Shown one piece after another: positions 35,357 to 47,444 of a stretch of 64,000 bases of DNA; the first letter of the stretch is position 1, and each line of letters opens with the position of its first letter. The DNA is from Escallonia rubra (lineage: Eukaryota; Streptophyta; Magnoliopsida; Escalloniales; Escalloniaceae). The notes beneath the pieces are model-generated. The model saw only the letters and a program-made list of their open reading frames with translations. It ran no database searches and was not told the origin of the DNA. The position numbers were made by a program, and so were the translations under genes. The stretch spans positions 95,789-159,788 of the forward strand of contig JAVXUO010002487.1 of assembly GCA_033065855.1 (NCBI GenBank), read 5' to 3'.

Positions 35357-35587
35357 GATGACAACTGAAAACCGGTAGAAAAGTGATAGTGCAAAATAAT
35401 AGTCATCGCTACAAGTCCATAGATGACAACTAAAAACCGGTAGACAAGTGGTAGTCCAAAATAATAGCCATCGCTACAAAGTCCATCGATGACAACTAAA
35501 AACCGGTAGACAAGTGGTAGTCCAAAATAATAGTTGTCCCTACAAGTCCATCGATGACAACTAATAACCGGTAGATAAGTGATAGTG
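35357..35587. repeat. Tandem repeat, ~76-bp unit, about three copies
   Basis: Each unit contains gacaactaaaaaccggtaga, then caagtggtagtccaaaataa and a tagccatcgctacaagtcc-like segment, with few mismatches. The array starts right after the 3' end of the Myb/SANT-like gene, on the element-end side. It may be 3' untranslated sequence or a subterminal signal (inference). Confidence 0.85.
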
Positions 35588-35594
35588 AATCAAG

Positions 35595-36577
35595 CTACAC
35601 ATCGGTATTAAGTAACATGTGAGCATACGATGCTTTAGCATCATCAGGCAGGCAGAGAAACACATCAACAATCTCCTGTTTAGCAGCAATTTTGTGTGTC
35701 ACTTGAAGTCGATCAAGCTCCGAAGCAAAGTCGATCCTGCAAAGCTCTTCATAAACTTTCTTCCTATCAAGGGATGCATCTTTAGCGTGACCAAGCCTTT
35801 CTGCCAGCATTTCCACCCTTTTGCCAGTAGCCTCCATATATGTTCCAAACACAGCCGTTAAGTTTTGCAATCCACTAGTAAACCCATCAGTCATGCTACC
35901 TCGTGTCCTTCTCTTCTTGATTGGCTTTGTTCCAGTTGATTGAGTCGCAGATCCAGTCATACGTACAGACATATCCATGTCATCCAAACCAATAGTAGCC
36001 TCTTCGCGATCTAGATCTTCCACCGCATCACCTGGAGCTTCAGCTGATTTTCCAGTAGCTCGATCCTTGCCAAATATAAATCCGAGTTGATCGTACTTGA
36101 ATAATGGTTTATTAAGCAGGCCCTTGGCTTCCGAGTGACTCTGCAAAGACCTAATTACAATCTCGTGCAAAAAGTTAGAATTGGCAAAAAGGAAAAAAAC
36201 TAAAAGAAATAATCGCTAGTTACCTTCAAGTAAGCTTCCCATTATGTACCCTTAGCCTCAACAGAATGCAGTGTCTCGTTCCATCCAAAGCCAGATGATC
36301 CAAGCATATCTGTCACCACATAGTACATTCTCTTCAACCCCTTGTACTTGGACTCGATGTGAGGCGTTGCAAGAAGATTGCAACCCGGTAATTTTTCTTC
36401 CATCTGTTTCTCAATATGCGAGAAAGTTCCAGGCTTGAATCATGTTTCCTATTTCCTTCCTTCCTTAACACAGTCTTCCATTATATCCAGAAAAGTTTGT
36501 TCTTCAATGGTGGTCCAAACCCGACGATTTCCTTTGTCTTTGGAGGTAGCATTTCCTTTGTTTTTGGAGCTAGCCAT
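35595..36577 (-). pseudogene. Harbinger ORF1, Myb/SANT-like DNA-binding protein
   Basis: Exon 1 (36577-36224) starts MASSKNKGN and carries the trihelix-type Myb/SANT domain: RRVWTTIEEQTFLDIM, HIESKYKGLKRMYYVV, a GFGWNE motif and WEAYLK at the splice donor. Exon 2 (36140-35595) continues in phase with SHSEAKGLLNKPLFKYDQL and FGKDRATGKSAE, then an acidic linker, the basic KPIKKRRTRG (possible nuclear signal) and a helical tail. In family members this protein binds the element ends and aids the transposase in the nucleus. Exon 1 has internal stops (after CVKEGRK, two codons later, and before WEAYLK), so it is inactive as read unless those bases are errors. The intron is 36223-36141. Confidence 0.85.
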
Positions 36578-36589
36578 TCCTGTGCAAAA

Positions 36590-36800
36590 AAGCATAAGTC
36601 AATTACAACAACTAAGCGTCAATTCACAATTTCTTTGGAATATCATAAGTCAACACACAGCCTTAAAATACAACCATAAGTCAATCAGTGTTCTTATAAT
36701 AGAACCAAAATTTAGTCCACGCTCTTAAAATACAACCATAAGTCAATCCACGTTCTTAAAATACAGACATAAGTTCATCCACGCTCTTAAAATAAAGTCA
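36590..36800. repeat. Tandem repeat, ~37-bp unit, several diverged copies
   Basis: Units contain ctcttaaaatacaaccata followed by agtcaatccacg. About four or five copies lie between the transposase stop and the ORF1 start codon, so the array occupies the ORF1 upstream region and may affect its promoter (inference). Confidence 0.8.
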
Positions 36801-36831
36801 CAACGTCTACAAACAATATTAAATTACAATC

Positions 36832-38165
36832 TCATGCTTGGCCTCTCCATTCATCAAACATTTCATTGGCCAAGTTGTCTCTCCATTCCGTCCACTGATC
36901 AGATGTTTCAACGATAGTGATTGCATCACCATCCAAGTCAGTTTGTTCTTCAGTCACCATATCTAGCTCAGCCTCCATTGGGTCCACGGCCATTTTAGTT
37001 CGTATAAGATTATGCAGCAGACAACATGCTGTAATTATACGTCCTTGTGTTTTAACAGGATAAAAAGACGGACTGTGCAAAATAGCCCATCTTATCTTCA
37101 AGAGGCCAAAACATCTCTCTACGACGTTCTTAACAGAAGAATGCTTCAGGTTGAAGAGTTCTTGATATGTAGTTTTGGTATCTCGTGCCTCTATATGGTG
37201 CAAGGAACCCCTGGCCATTTGTATAACCGGCATCAACAAGGTAATAATAACTTAACATAAAAAATAATGTCTCTTTTAATAAATAAAAAAAAATAATGTC
37301 TCTTAAGAACGTAGTATATGTAAGTAGAAATATCAAATGACCTAACTTTTAACACAAAATTACCCATAGGAATCCTTAATCCATTTCTCCTGCTAATAGC
37401 TTCTTGAAGCACCCTAGAATCAGCAGCTGAACCCTCCTAACCTGGTAGTACGTAGATAAACTTCATATCCCGAGCACAAACTTCTAATACATTGGTTGCA
37501 ATGTCACCCTTTCTTGTACGATATCTCGGTTGATCCTCCTTTGGCACACACATTCTAGTATAGGTCCCATCTAAAGCCCCTAAGCAATTCTATAACCACA
37601 AAGAATATAAAATAATGAATTAGTCTCATGCTAAAAGTAACATGCTGGATTAAAGCATTTCCATTTCTCATCGGTGCAATTGTTAGTGACAGGATCTGGT
37701 GCACTAAGTAAAATGTCTTGTAAACGTAACACTGCGCGCAATACTGCATTAAAGTGTCTGCTAATGGTTTCCCCCGACCTTTGGAACTCAAACTTGATTC
37801 TACGATTTTTCTCATGATGACCAAGTATATTCAAAAAAAATTGCTACCTGCTCCTCTATACCTACCTCTCCTTTAGCTTTTAACCCACCAGTTGTACGAA
37901 GAAGTCCACATAATACACACAATGTGTGTCTATCCATCCTTAGTTGTTCTATGCAATTGACGTCGCTCACACTAATCAAACGATTCAACCTTTCTAATCA
38001 AGTCTGCTTTCTATAAGATGAACGCTCATTCAAAACAAATTTTTGGTAGTGCCTCTGAGCAGTAATATGTAGCACCACAAGAAGCATATACATAAATTGA
38101 ATCTGCAAATGTATCTCCTCAAGAACAAGGAAAACTGCAATCGTTTCATCTCTTTCAGCAGCCAT
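36832..38165 (-). pseudogene. Harbinger DDE transposase (DDE_Tnp_4 type), broken
   Basis: The minus-strand frame starts MAAERDETIAVFLVLEEI at 38165, then ISVSDVNCIEQLRMDRHTL, LLRTTGG, EEQVAIF, a frameshift in an A/T run near 37835, and [11 protein letters not shown] with [12 protein letters not shown]. After an intron (acceptor about 37591) come [24 protein letters not shown] and FIYVLPG, then a stop where family members have Trp, then YYLVDAGYTNGQGFLAPYRG, a further frameshift near 37190, VVERCFGLLKIRWAILHSPS and ACCLLHNLIR. The catalytic triad is recognisable: D in ALDGT (37571-37569), D in VDAGY (37234-37232) and E in VERCF (37119-37117). At least three lesions inactivate it. The family cuts and pastes at TTA/TAA targets. 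Confidence 0.9.
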
Positions 38166-39063
38166 GTTACGCAATCGTACACCACTAATGCATAAAAAAA
38201 AAAAAAAGGGTCAATGAGGACACCAAAATGCACAACAGTAGCTTCTACCTAAAAGCAACAAGCCAACCATGAGCTGAGAATTAATAACTACCTAACAGTT
38301 GGCCACATTATGAAATTCAGCATTATTGACATGGTTTAGTGTGATTTTGCCATCAAATAAGCACTATTGACATGCTTTAGTGTGAATTAATAAATACATA
38401 ACTGGCTAAGTTGGCCAGATTATGAAATTTAACATTATTGACATGCTAAGTGATTATGCTTTAGTGTGAATTAATAACTATAGACTTTTTAGAGCAAAAT
38501 TCAGTGTGAAACAATTATGAGTAAACAACTAAGTATGTCCTCTTTGATTTCTCTGCTAAGTGATTATCTAAGAACTAAAAGAACAGAAATCCTAAAATCA
38601 TTTTACTAGGCTATCCTTTCAGAAAGCTCCATGCTTTCATTAATATGCAAAGTATAATCATGAATGCAAATCTGGAAAGCTTGTAAGGCTTGAAATATAT
38701 ATTATATATTATTATATATTACGAATCTTGTAAATCTTTTTATTCCATTTTTGTCCTTCGTTAATCACTCTAATAACAATCTTATCATTTTAATAATTAC
38801 TACTCCATTATTACCCTACCCTTTCATAAATACTATTGTTAATTAATAATTGTGTAATCATTTTGGGTTTTACCATCTGTCAATTATTTCAATAACAATT
38901 TTACCTTCACTAATTAGTTTTTTTGTACTATGTTTAAGCAACATTATGTTATAAATTTAATCTAAATCAATATTGACATATTGGGAAACAAAATATGTAG
39001 TTCTTAAAAATATATTTATATATATGTATGCGTGTGTATGGGTGTATGCGCGCGCGCACTCCC

Positions 39064-39828
39064 TCTAAAAGTATAAATTTTATAAATTATTTTTTGACGA
39101 TTATGTCTCCCATTAATTACGTTAATTATATTATTATCCTTCTTTTATTACTCCTTTTTAAATTTTGATGAAATTAAAATAATATTGGGTAATGAATCTA
39201 TTTTATACATTGATTGAAAAATGAAAAGTGTAATGAGAAAGAAAAACATAACAAAAAAGTTCCTTTATTATATTCTTTTAATTTAGTTAAAATAAAATAA
39301 ATATTAGATATTGACCTGGTTAATGAGAATTGTAATTTTCTTTCTTCATTTTAGGTTAGTAAACAATTAACCAATTGAAAAACTGAAAAACGAAAACAAC
39401 ATAAAGAAACTAAAAATACGTGAAAATTCAATTAAGAAACATAAAACTGTTCGAAAAAAAAAAGGGTTAAATAAAAAAACAAGGCTCAAATATGGTGCAA
39501 ATTTGAATTGAAAATTACAAATCTTAACCATTAACCAATTTAATAATTTACAAAAATAAAGACGTAAATTCATTCTTTTAAGTTCTCTATTTGCTTTTAT
39601 TTTCAACAGTACCATCAAACATTTCTTCAATTCAAAGCTTACAAAGAATATTTTCAAATATTGAATTGATTACAATTGCGATCATCAAATAACATTTCTT
39701 CTAAAAAACTCACAAAAAGTTGAGAACATAATTGAATTACATTATTTTTTATTCCAAGTAAGATAATAATATCACCTCAAATATTTTTCTCGACTATATT
39801 CTCGTGCAACACACGTGCTCTATACTAG
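39064..39828 (+). mobile_element. Helitron copy 3, short, nested in the Harbinger element
   Basis: It starts with tctaaaagta (TC start) and ends ctag at 39825-39828 followed by T, with a stem-loop (cgtg 39803-39806 / cacg 39812-39815) about ten bases before the end. Both ends are homologous to the ends of the Helitrons at 4395-13107, but in the opposite orientation, and the middle lacks the RPA-like gene. Length is 765 bp, a non-autonomous deletion derivative. The base before TC is c rather than the usual A, so the 5' end is less certain. Confidence 0.75.
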
Positions 39829-41058
39829 TTGCACAATAAAAGCAAAAATACAAATGAAATGGAAAACACAGTTTCTAAAAAATACACAGCCTATTGAAAA
39901 TGCATCAAGCTTAACACAAGAAAAAAAGGCAAGAGGTGCCCCACAACAGAGCACACATTTCTGCCCCATCCATCCGAATCAACCAACCCAAAAGCAAGAG
40001 AGAGAAACTGAGATGGAAGGAAACCCATTTCGGAGGGAGAGAGCAAGAAAAACAGAGCACAAATCACTATCCTCCCAAAATACATCACAAGCCATCCATC
40101 CGTTACTTTTCATTCATGGGTTGCACTGCTTCTCGTCCTGATATCCTTTTCACTTCACCCACTGAAGAGCAAACGCCACCTTCCAACCCATCTTCTTCGA
40201 ATTCTTCGTCCTCCACTCCAAAATAAGAACATGTTTTAAAGCCCGAGTCAAGCCGCATAATTCCAACTACCGACGGTCTACATTCCACCGGAAATGGCGA
40301 AAACGATCTCACTTTCATCTTTGTTAACATCCGGTTGCAGCTATTGCTATTTCAGTTGGGTAAATATGCTCCATCTTCATATAATATATCTGCTATTCCT
40401 TCTCTCATATCCGATGATTACCTCCGTCGCCAGCAACTGCCGTTGAGCTGACAACAACACTGCAGCCATAAAAAATGTGTGGCTTGTTCTCAAGGCGATT
40501 GACTATCGCATAGTGATCGACGTTCTTATTTTGAATGTAATCGTTTATGAGCTCAGGAATTTCTACGAATCGAAGTTCCTCCTTGATTATATAGACATGT
40601 GATTTCACATTTATGAATCTAAGAAGTTATATTTTTCGATTCTTACTTAAATCTGAAATCAAGACTTGTAGATGCTGTACTTTCCTAGATCTGAAAGTAA
40701 TGGGTCCGTTGATTCGGAATCGAGAAGAAGATTAAAGAAACTGAAGACATTGACGGGAAAAGAAGGCAGAAAACGGCATACCTGTAGGAGATGGTCGGCG
40801 GAGGAGGAAGACGAGAGAAAACTTCTGCTCTCCTTTCTTTATGCCTCTGGTTTCCTTTTCTAACCTAGCCCGTAATTTCTTATCCTGAGTGCTCCTGGAT
40901 TAAAACAATACCACCCCCCCAGGTACAAAGTTATCCCACTTAAGTGGGATAAAACCCATCCTCCGAATTTCTTATCCGTCCATTATTAGCGTGTCCAAAC
41001 GCCGGATATGATTATTTTTATCCTATCCGGGGTCTTATCCGGCGCGCCAAACACAGCC

Positions 41059-42474
41059 TAAGGGTATTAGTGTCCTTTTACTTTTATCTAGATCTTATAA
41101 GAAGGACCTAGATTCTAACCAAAGAAAACTTTTGGGTGGAATATTCACATTACGTAAAATATCTTCACTTTCAATAGTTACATACGAGTTTATAAGAAGT
41201 ATAATCCCTTATAATAACTACCATTACGGTATTAATTACTACAATAAGGTAGCCTCCTTAAGTCCCCCGTGTATGTATTTGTAAACCAAGATAAATATAA
41301 GCTCTTACTGATTTACGTACTTGTCTTTGCTATACAATTTTCTTTATCACATTAAAATTGATTTAGGCATAGGACATCCTCCGCTGGATCCCAATATGGC
41401 GAGTCATTGGTTGTTTGTTTCGTGTTGTGCAAATCCGCTTGTGAGCTAGCAATGTCCCTCCAGATTTTCTCGTAGAACAACGTGGAGTGTTAAGATGGTT
41501 ATGTTGGACATGGTAACCACCGAGAAAAGTAAAGGAGGCTAGTTATTGCCTTTTTCTACCTCTTTTATCCGGATTAACGCTATTGACAATTAGGTTACAA
41601 CTTCTTGATTCTAGAAAGTGTTTTGAGTAAGAATTTCAACTAAAACTTGACTTTAGGATGATGTTTAGACATTCATCACATAAGACTACTTGTTTGTGCT
41701 GTACAAAGAGGATGTATGGAAATTTTCATGTGACTTGAAAAGGGGATTTGGGACCCTAGATCCTTTGTTTGAAATAGCTAGTGGGAGTAGGTTTTTCGTT
41801 CAATACGCATAAGGGAGTACGTTAGAAGATTACAATAAGTGAAGGAAAAGCATATGCCTACTTTTATGAATCTGCATCTCTACCTCGTCAGTCACCTTTC
41901 TGAAAGCTATAGCCCATATATGGAGGGGTAGCAATTTGATTGTAACCAGCGGGTGCCTTACCCACTCTACCCCTATAAGAGCGATTATGTAGACTTTTAA
42001 ATAAAACCCAAGGCCATTGATGGTTTTATAAGTTCAACCTACATCAATTTTGTGGCAGTTTGGTTTTTGATGTGTCATGGTCCGCTCCTTGAGCTGCAAG
42101 CCCCCGACCTTATAACTACATGTGAGGATGACACTTAGGCAGTTTGAATGCAAAGATTTATGGTTTTATTAGATAAGAACTATCACTGCCCTTTGAACTC
42201 TACAACTGACCAACCTCGAGCCATCTGCACTACTCCATCGTGAAAACATATCGTTGTGTTGTGGTCTTTTTTTTTCTTTTCTTGTCATTTACTTTATTTC
42301 TCTCTTGTTTGTTGTTTGCTTACTAAATCTAACTAAAAGAAGTAAAAAGGAAAAGTTACCTAAACATTCAAACTTTAAGTCCCCTTCCCGCCCTTTACTT
42401 CATGATAAGAAAAGTGAAGGCTTTAGTGAGTAAAAGGTTTGACGATACAGTATACGTTACTAGAAATATAAGGG
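41059..42474. other. Intergenic, possibly LTR-derived
   Basis: 41130-41360 has LTR-like composition (aaccaagataaatataagctc as a possible promoter). No domain, terminal repeat or gene can be defined. Confidence 0.3.
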
Positions 42475-44340
42475 TCCAGAGCCAAGATCCAGCATCGGGG
42501 TCTCGCATTAGGGTCCAGTGTGTTTTCCTCTCTAGGATTCTCTAGCTCTGGAATTCTAAAGTGAGAATGTAAAAAGGAATTTTGAAGTTTTGAAGTCCTA
42601 AAGAGTCCCCCACATGAATTCCCAAGCCCTTATTTTATAGGGGTTGAGATGATGATGTCATCAAGCAACACGTGACGCTCCCTAAGAATGACACCTCACC
42701 AAAGGGGTCACAAATGCCGGTGCTCCATGGACTGTCGCATATACACATGTCGTGCCCCACATAGCATTGTTATGTCTATCTAGAAAGACTGGCTCACACA
42801 ATGTCTGCGTGACCAGAGAATCCCTTGATCCAGTCATCAGTCCAAAGTCCTTGCAGATTCCAACAGGGTGTCGAGAGACACCGATGACCTGGCAGCAGTG
42901 GGGAAAGCCCGACGCCCAACTACCTGACAGACTAGGCGCGATGCCCTCCGCATACCTGCTTCCTTCTCGGAGTGACCCAAGGGTCATAATCCTTAGGGGT
43001 GCCAATGAAAAGCCCTAGTTCCGGAGCATACAAACGAGTCAAGCAGACCCCTCTAGCGGCGATAGTGTCCCGGAGGATTCGCATATCCCGTAGGTGAGTC
43101 CTCGTGCCAAATCACTCAGAGCATGCCGAGGTAGTGTTCATGATGAGTTGCTTACCCGACAGGCCGAGGTGATGTCCGAAAGGAGTCACCTGCCCGACAC
43201 TTCGAGGTATTGTCTCGGAGGAGTCGCCAACCCGATAGGTCGAGGCAGTGCCTTAAAAGAGTTGCCTACCTAACAGAAGGGGAGTCTTCATGTTGGAGCA
43301 CTCAAAGTTCCCTGGCAGAGATCGTGTATTAGAGAGCAAGCCTATCCTGCGAGGCGAGTCCTTGTGTCAGAGCACTCACAACGTGCCAAGGTAATGTCAC
43401 AGAGGAGCTGCCTACCTGACATGCCAAGGTAATGTCCCGTAGTATTCACCTGCCCGACATGCTGACTTAGTTTCCCGGAGGAATCCTTTACCTGACAAGC
43501 CGTAGTGTCCTGAAGGAGTCGCCTACTCTAGCAAAATGGGAGTTTTCATGCCGGAGCATTTGGAGCTCCTTGGCGGAGATAATGTCTTAGATATCAAGCT
43601 ATCCCTCGGGTAAGTCTTTGTGTAGAGAACTCGGAGCACGCCAAGGAAGTGTCTTGGAGGAGTCGTCTACCTAACAGGGCGATGTAGTGTCCCAGAGAAG
43701 TCGCCTACCTGGTAAGAGGGGAGTTCTCGTGCCGGAGCACTTGGAGTTCCTTGGTGGAGATAGTGTCCCGAAGGAGTCGCATATCCTTGTGGGTTGCTGC
43801 ACACTCCGGGGAGTGGGGTCGAAGCATGATCCATGACCAAGGCAAGGTGCGCATAGTATGTTGGAAGGATGGACCAACGCTGGGGCGTGGTAGTGTGATA
43901 GAGAGCCGGGGGAGGGTTTGGGGGCATGACCGTATAAGTGGATTGGGCATGGGCGCGGTGGAATGTGTGCGGTGCCGGTGGCATGGTATTATGACAGAGA
44001 GCCAGGGGGTATGACTGTTTAAGTAGCACATGCGCGACGGAATGTGTATGGTGCTGGGGGCACGCGGGGAATGTGATGTGGAGACGACGCACGGGCGCAA
44101 TGACGGATGTCGTCGAGACGGGCGTCGCATTGGGGGCACGTGACACTCAGAAGGTGCACATGCACGACGACGATTACGTCGTGTCGTGGGCACGTGACCA
44201 AAGACGGTGCTCGAGCGCGGTGACGGTTGTCTTGTAGACTGCGCTCCCATGTAGATTTGGCTGCATGATGGTAAGTGTCATGAAATACCCGACCTTTGGG
44301 GGAAGGCTGAGGTCTCGCCAAAGTACTTTTCTTAGCGAAG
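42475..44340 (-). mobile_element. LTR-type sequence related to 5209-8336, minus strand
   Basis: Read on the minus strand, segments match the + strand block at 5.2-8.3 kb in the same order: gcctcagccttccccaa near the start, the GC-rich cgcccgtgcg region, cgaggatt/tcgccgcct-type repeats, catcgcgcctagtctg, and the gattctagagagaga-like stretch near the end. No coding domains are present. Boundaries are approximate, since no target duplication was found. This second copy supports the LTR interpretation of the first. Confidence 0.6.
43030..43760. repeat. Minisatellite-like array, ~50-55-bp imperfect units
   Basis: Units read approximately gaggagtcgcctacctgaca followed by a ggccgaggtagtgtcccg-like segment, with variable length and interruptions by ggagcactcggagttcc. 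About eight or more units can be traced. It lies within the LTR-type sequence. The counterpart at 7430-7560 keeps only traces. Confidence 0.7.
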
Positions 44341-44500
44341 AAGAAAAGTAAGTTACACTAAGTACGTTACTTAGTGAAGAAGAAAAGTACGTTACTTAGC
44401 GTAGAAGAAAAGTACGTTGCTTAGCTTAGGAGAAAATACGTTGCTTAGCGGAGAAAAAAAGTACGTTTCTTAGGGAAAAGAAGGGAAAATAAAAGTATGT
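44325..44500. repeat. Tandem repeat, ~28-30-bp unit
   Basis: The unit cttagcgaagaagaaaagta followed by cgttg or cgtta is repeated about six times with increasing divergence. It lies at the edge of the LTR-type sequence. Confidence 0.85.
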
Positions 44501-46819
44501 TGGTTAATGGTGTGCTCCAGGTTGATCGGTTCAATAGCGTTGAACACGGACCATTAAAAATGTTGACGTGTCGTGGGATCGGGACCCAAGAGTGCTCCAA
44601 AAGTGCGTAGCAAGGATGTGATAACAACAATTTATTTATCGAATTAATTAGTTTTGAGACCTCACAACTGAAGAAGAAGAAGAAGAAAAGAAGGATGCAA
44701 AAAATTGATGGCGACATGCTGCAGTGACGATAATAATGCGTGTGGTAGAAACAGTGGTTTCGATTGATGTGTTTGTGTGCGTGTGTGGGAGAGAGGGAGA
44801 GAGCCTGAAAGGTCACTTTTTTCACAGAGGGAGGGAGGGATGGAATGAGCCTATTAAGTAATGTTTTTTCAGAGAATCACAAGTTAGGATAAGTTAGGGA
44901 TAGGAAAATCCATATGGTCTAAAAAAATTATATTTCATTTGCTTTGACCACATTTTCCCTGCCCACGTTCAATAACCTCCCAAATAGAGCACCATCCATG
45001 GTGGGGCTCCAATTGGGGACTAACTGCCATCCCTAACTGCGTGAATTGTTGCAACTGCTTTTGCGTGCTTTGAATTACCTATTGTACATTTTCTTTGAGA
45101 AAGAAACTAGCACATTCCCCTTTAAGTCTCAAGCAATTGCACATCAGACGATACTTTGATTGTCTTGAATGTTGCCGCATCAAAATTAATTCCAAAATCT
45201 CCTCTTTGCAAACCAACGCTTCTTAGGTAATTATATGGTCAGACATAATTGGTTCCGACTGGGAGCCGTGGGGGGAGGGTTGGGGGGGGTGTTTAATCTC
45301 ATAAATGGAGGGGTTAGGGCAAGCATAGATTATTTTACATTTTATCCAAATATAAAAAATGGTTGAGATCATGGGTCCGGGAACACCTAATATGTTCTAC
45401 ATAGGTGAATGTCTCTGCACTTCTCCAAGAATATGGAAGATATTCCATACAATTTAAGTGCATTTTTCGATTCTTCATAAAAAGTGACCTTAATCATATT
45501 TCTGTATGTAACACCACGCATCTAGGAAAAATTACAGTTCCAAAGTGTCAATCCTAGTGTGCTCATGATTCCACCACAAAATATCCTATTTCAAATTTGG
45601 CAGTATCGAAATACAAGGCTTGTAAATGTAACATAGTGGTCAAGAGTATGAAAATTTGATTTTTTCTTATAGCCACATGGTAGGCAAGTTGTGTACTATT
45701 TTACTTACCTTTTTGAAGGTTCTTCATGTATGGAGTATGTTGGTACTTCAATTCCCAAAAAAATAAAATAAATTAAAATAAAAAATTCCACACCAGGATA
45801 CCTGTTGAGTTCATTTTTCTTTTGCTATGAATGGAGCTGCAATATATGGTCCGTTAGCATGGAAATTAAAACCAGCAACCTTGGGTTTATCCTTCAAGAT
45901 CTCTGGCATTTCTCCCACTTCTTAAGGTTGGGTACCTCTTGAGCTTGATTCGGCCGCCCCTGATTTTCCAAATGCACTAATTCTAATTATGTTCTAAGTC
46001 TATGCACAGTACCACATATAACTGTCCACTTGCTTCAGAAGTGCCAAATTAGTTTCTTATTGTCCATAAGAACGTCCAAAGGAACTTTGTTGAACAAAAG
46101 GACCTTATATGGCCAAAAAGTTGATCTAGTAAGTTGTTCTTCCATTTGATGACTTGACAGGTAAAATAGCTTAGCCACTTTCCCATCCTTATAAAGAATG
46201 CTTACCGGAGATTGAACATTGAAGGTGTATAACTGAGGCCGCCATAGCACTCGACCTATATTAGTATTTCAACATTTTGTTATCCGGCATCTTGTTACTG
46301 AAATCAAGACAGATCTTGCAGGTATGATACTTCTCCTTGTGAAAGACGGTATGGGCTCGAGCTTAGGGCTAAAAAAGTTGTCGTATAGTATAAAAGATAC
46401 TCGGTACCTTTTATGCGAAAGTACAAAGAGTTTTGATTTCTCAATAACTGCGCTCCTTGTTTAGCTAGTGAAACCAAATTGAAAGCTCTTACGTGAATCG
46501 TGATGAAACCCCAATCTCCTTCCCTTCCTTCGACACTGTCTAGTGAAGCCAAATTGAAAGCTCTGAATGCATCAAGGAGATGTGGGTCGCCCGCAGCAGG
46601 GAACTTAGTCTTAGTTGACGTTAAAACTGACCCGATGATACTCTTTACCGTCCAAAAAAAAAAAAAAAGAGAGCTTTTTATGAGTATGTCCTTCATTGTT
46701 TTTTATAAGGATTTATCAAACCAATCTTGAATATTATGCCAAACCATTTATCCTATCAAGTGATTGATAGCATATAATAGAGATACCGTCTATCATAGAG
46801 GTGTGTGTGTGTGTACAAG
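44501..46819. other. Intergenic sequence, nothing firm recognised
   Basis: A (GAA)n run lies near 44670. Two related ~35-bp copies (gaaaccaaattgaaagctct and gaagccaaattgaaagctct) occur at 46467 and 46543, followed by a 15-base A run at about 46655, which may mark the end of a retroposed sequence. No gene is supported. Confidence 0.4.
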
Positions 46820-47444
46820 TAGGGGTGAGCATCAAACCGTTCAAACCGATCCGAACCGTTCAACCCGATCAAATCGAACCAATCCAATTTGAACCGTCCA
46901 AAATTCTTAACGGTTTGGTTTCACATTTCTCAAACCGACCTTGGTTCGGTTCGGTTCACAGTCCACATCTTTGAAACTGATCCCAAACCGAACCGAACCG
47001 ACCTATGATATGTTAATGTATTTTTAGTAACATTCTATTGATAATTACATATATAAGGTACTAAGCAACTCCAAAATAAACAAATCTTGAAAGTTAAAAG
47101 AAACAAAAATATTAACAACACTTAGAACACAAAAAATTTGTGACCAATATCTAGTTTATATTTACTCATTCTTTCTCATTCATCAAAGGGAACTTATATA
47201 TCGAATGAAATAAGATTATATGCAATTTAGAAAAAATATAACTTCAATTAGTAGTGTGCAAAAGAACAACGTATTTAAGTGGGCGCAAACCGATCCAAAC
47301 CGATTAAATCGAACCGTTTAAACCGACAAAACCGAACCGTCAAAACCGATGGTATTTGGCTTGATTTGGTTCATAAATTTTTAAACCGAAGAGTAACGGT
47401 TCGGTTTGCGGTTTGACCCCAAAACCGAACCGTGCTCACCCCTA
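46820..47444. mobile_element. Small hAT-type element with AACCGAACCG-rich ends
   Basis: Terminal repeats are taggggtgagca at the left and tgctcaccccta at the right, the same as the 1968-3642 element apart from one base. Flanks tgtacaag (46812-46819) and tgtataag (47445-47452) form an 8-bp target duplication with one mismatch. Subterminal aaccgaaccg and its complement cluster at both ends (46840-47000, 47280-47430). At 625 bp it is a MITE-sized derivative with no coding capacity. Confidence 0.88.

Larger units (their letters stand above)
34649..41058 (-). mobile_element. PIF/Harbinger transposon, 6.4 kb, with both genes
   Basis: The terminal inverted repeats ggctgt(a/g)tttggcgcgcc followed by ggataag match at 24 of 25 positions. 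They are flanked by a 3-bp taa duplication (34646-34648 and 41059-41061), the hallmark of PIF/Harbinger insertion. The element encodes, both on the minus strand, a DDE transposase (38165-36832, broken) and a Myb/SANT-like accessory protein (36577-35595, nearly intact), the classic two-gene arrangement. Subterminal regions contain many ggataag copies. A Helitron (39064-39828) and two tandem repeat arrays lie inside. It was probably autonomous before decay. Confidence 0.93.

Noticed and set aside
43030..43760. Regularly spaced repeats suggestive of a CRISPR array
   Set aside because: Units are imperfect tandem repeats with no unique spacers, in a plant nuclear LTR-type sequence.
43667..44250. 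Two long overlapping minus-strand frames (159 and 181 codons)
   Set aside because: They lie in the GC-rich part of LTR-type DNA, where stops are rare by composition; the frames overlap each other and show no domain.
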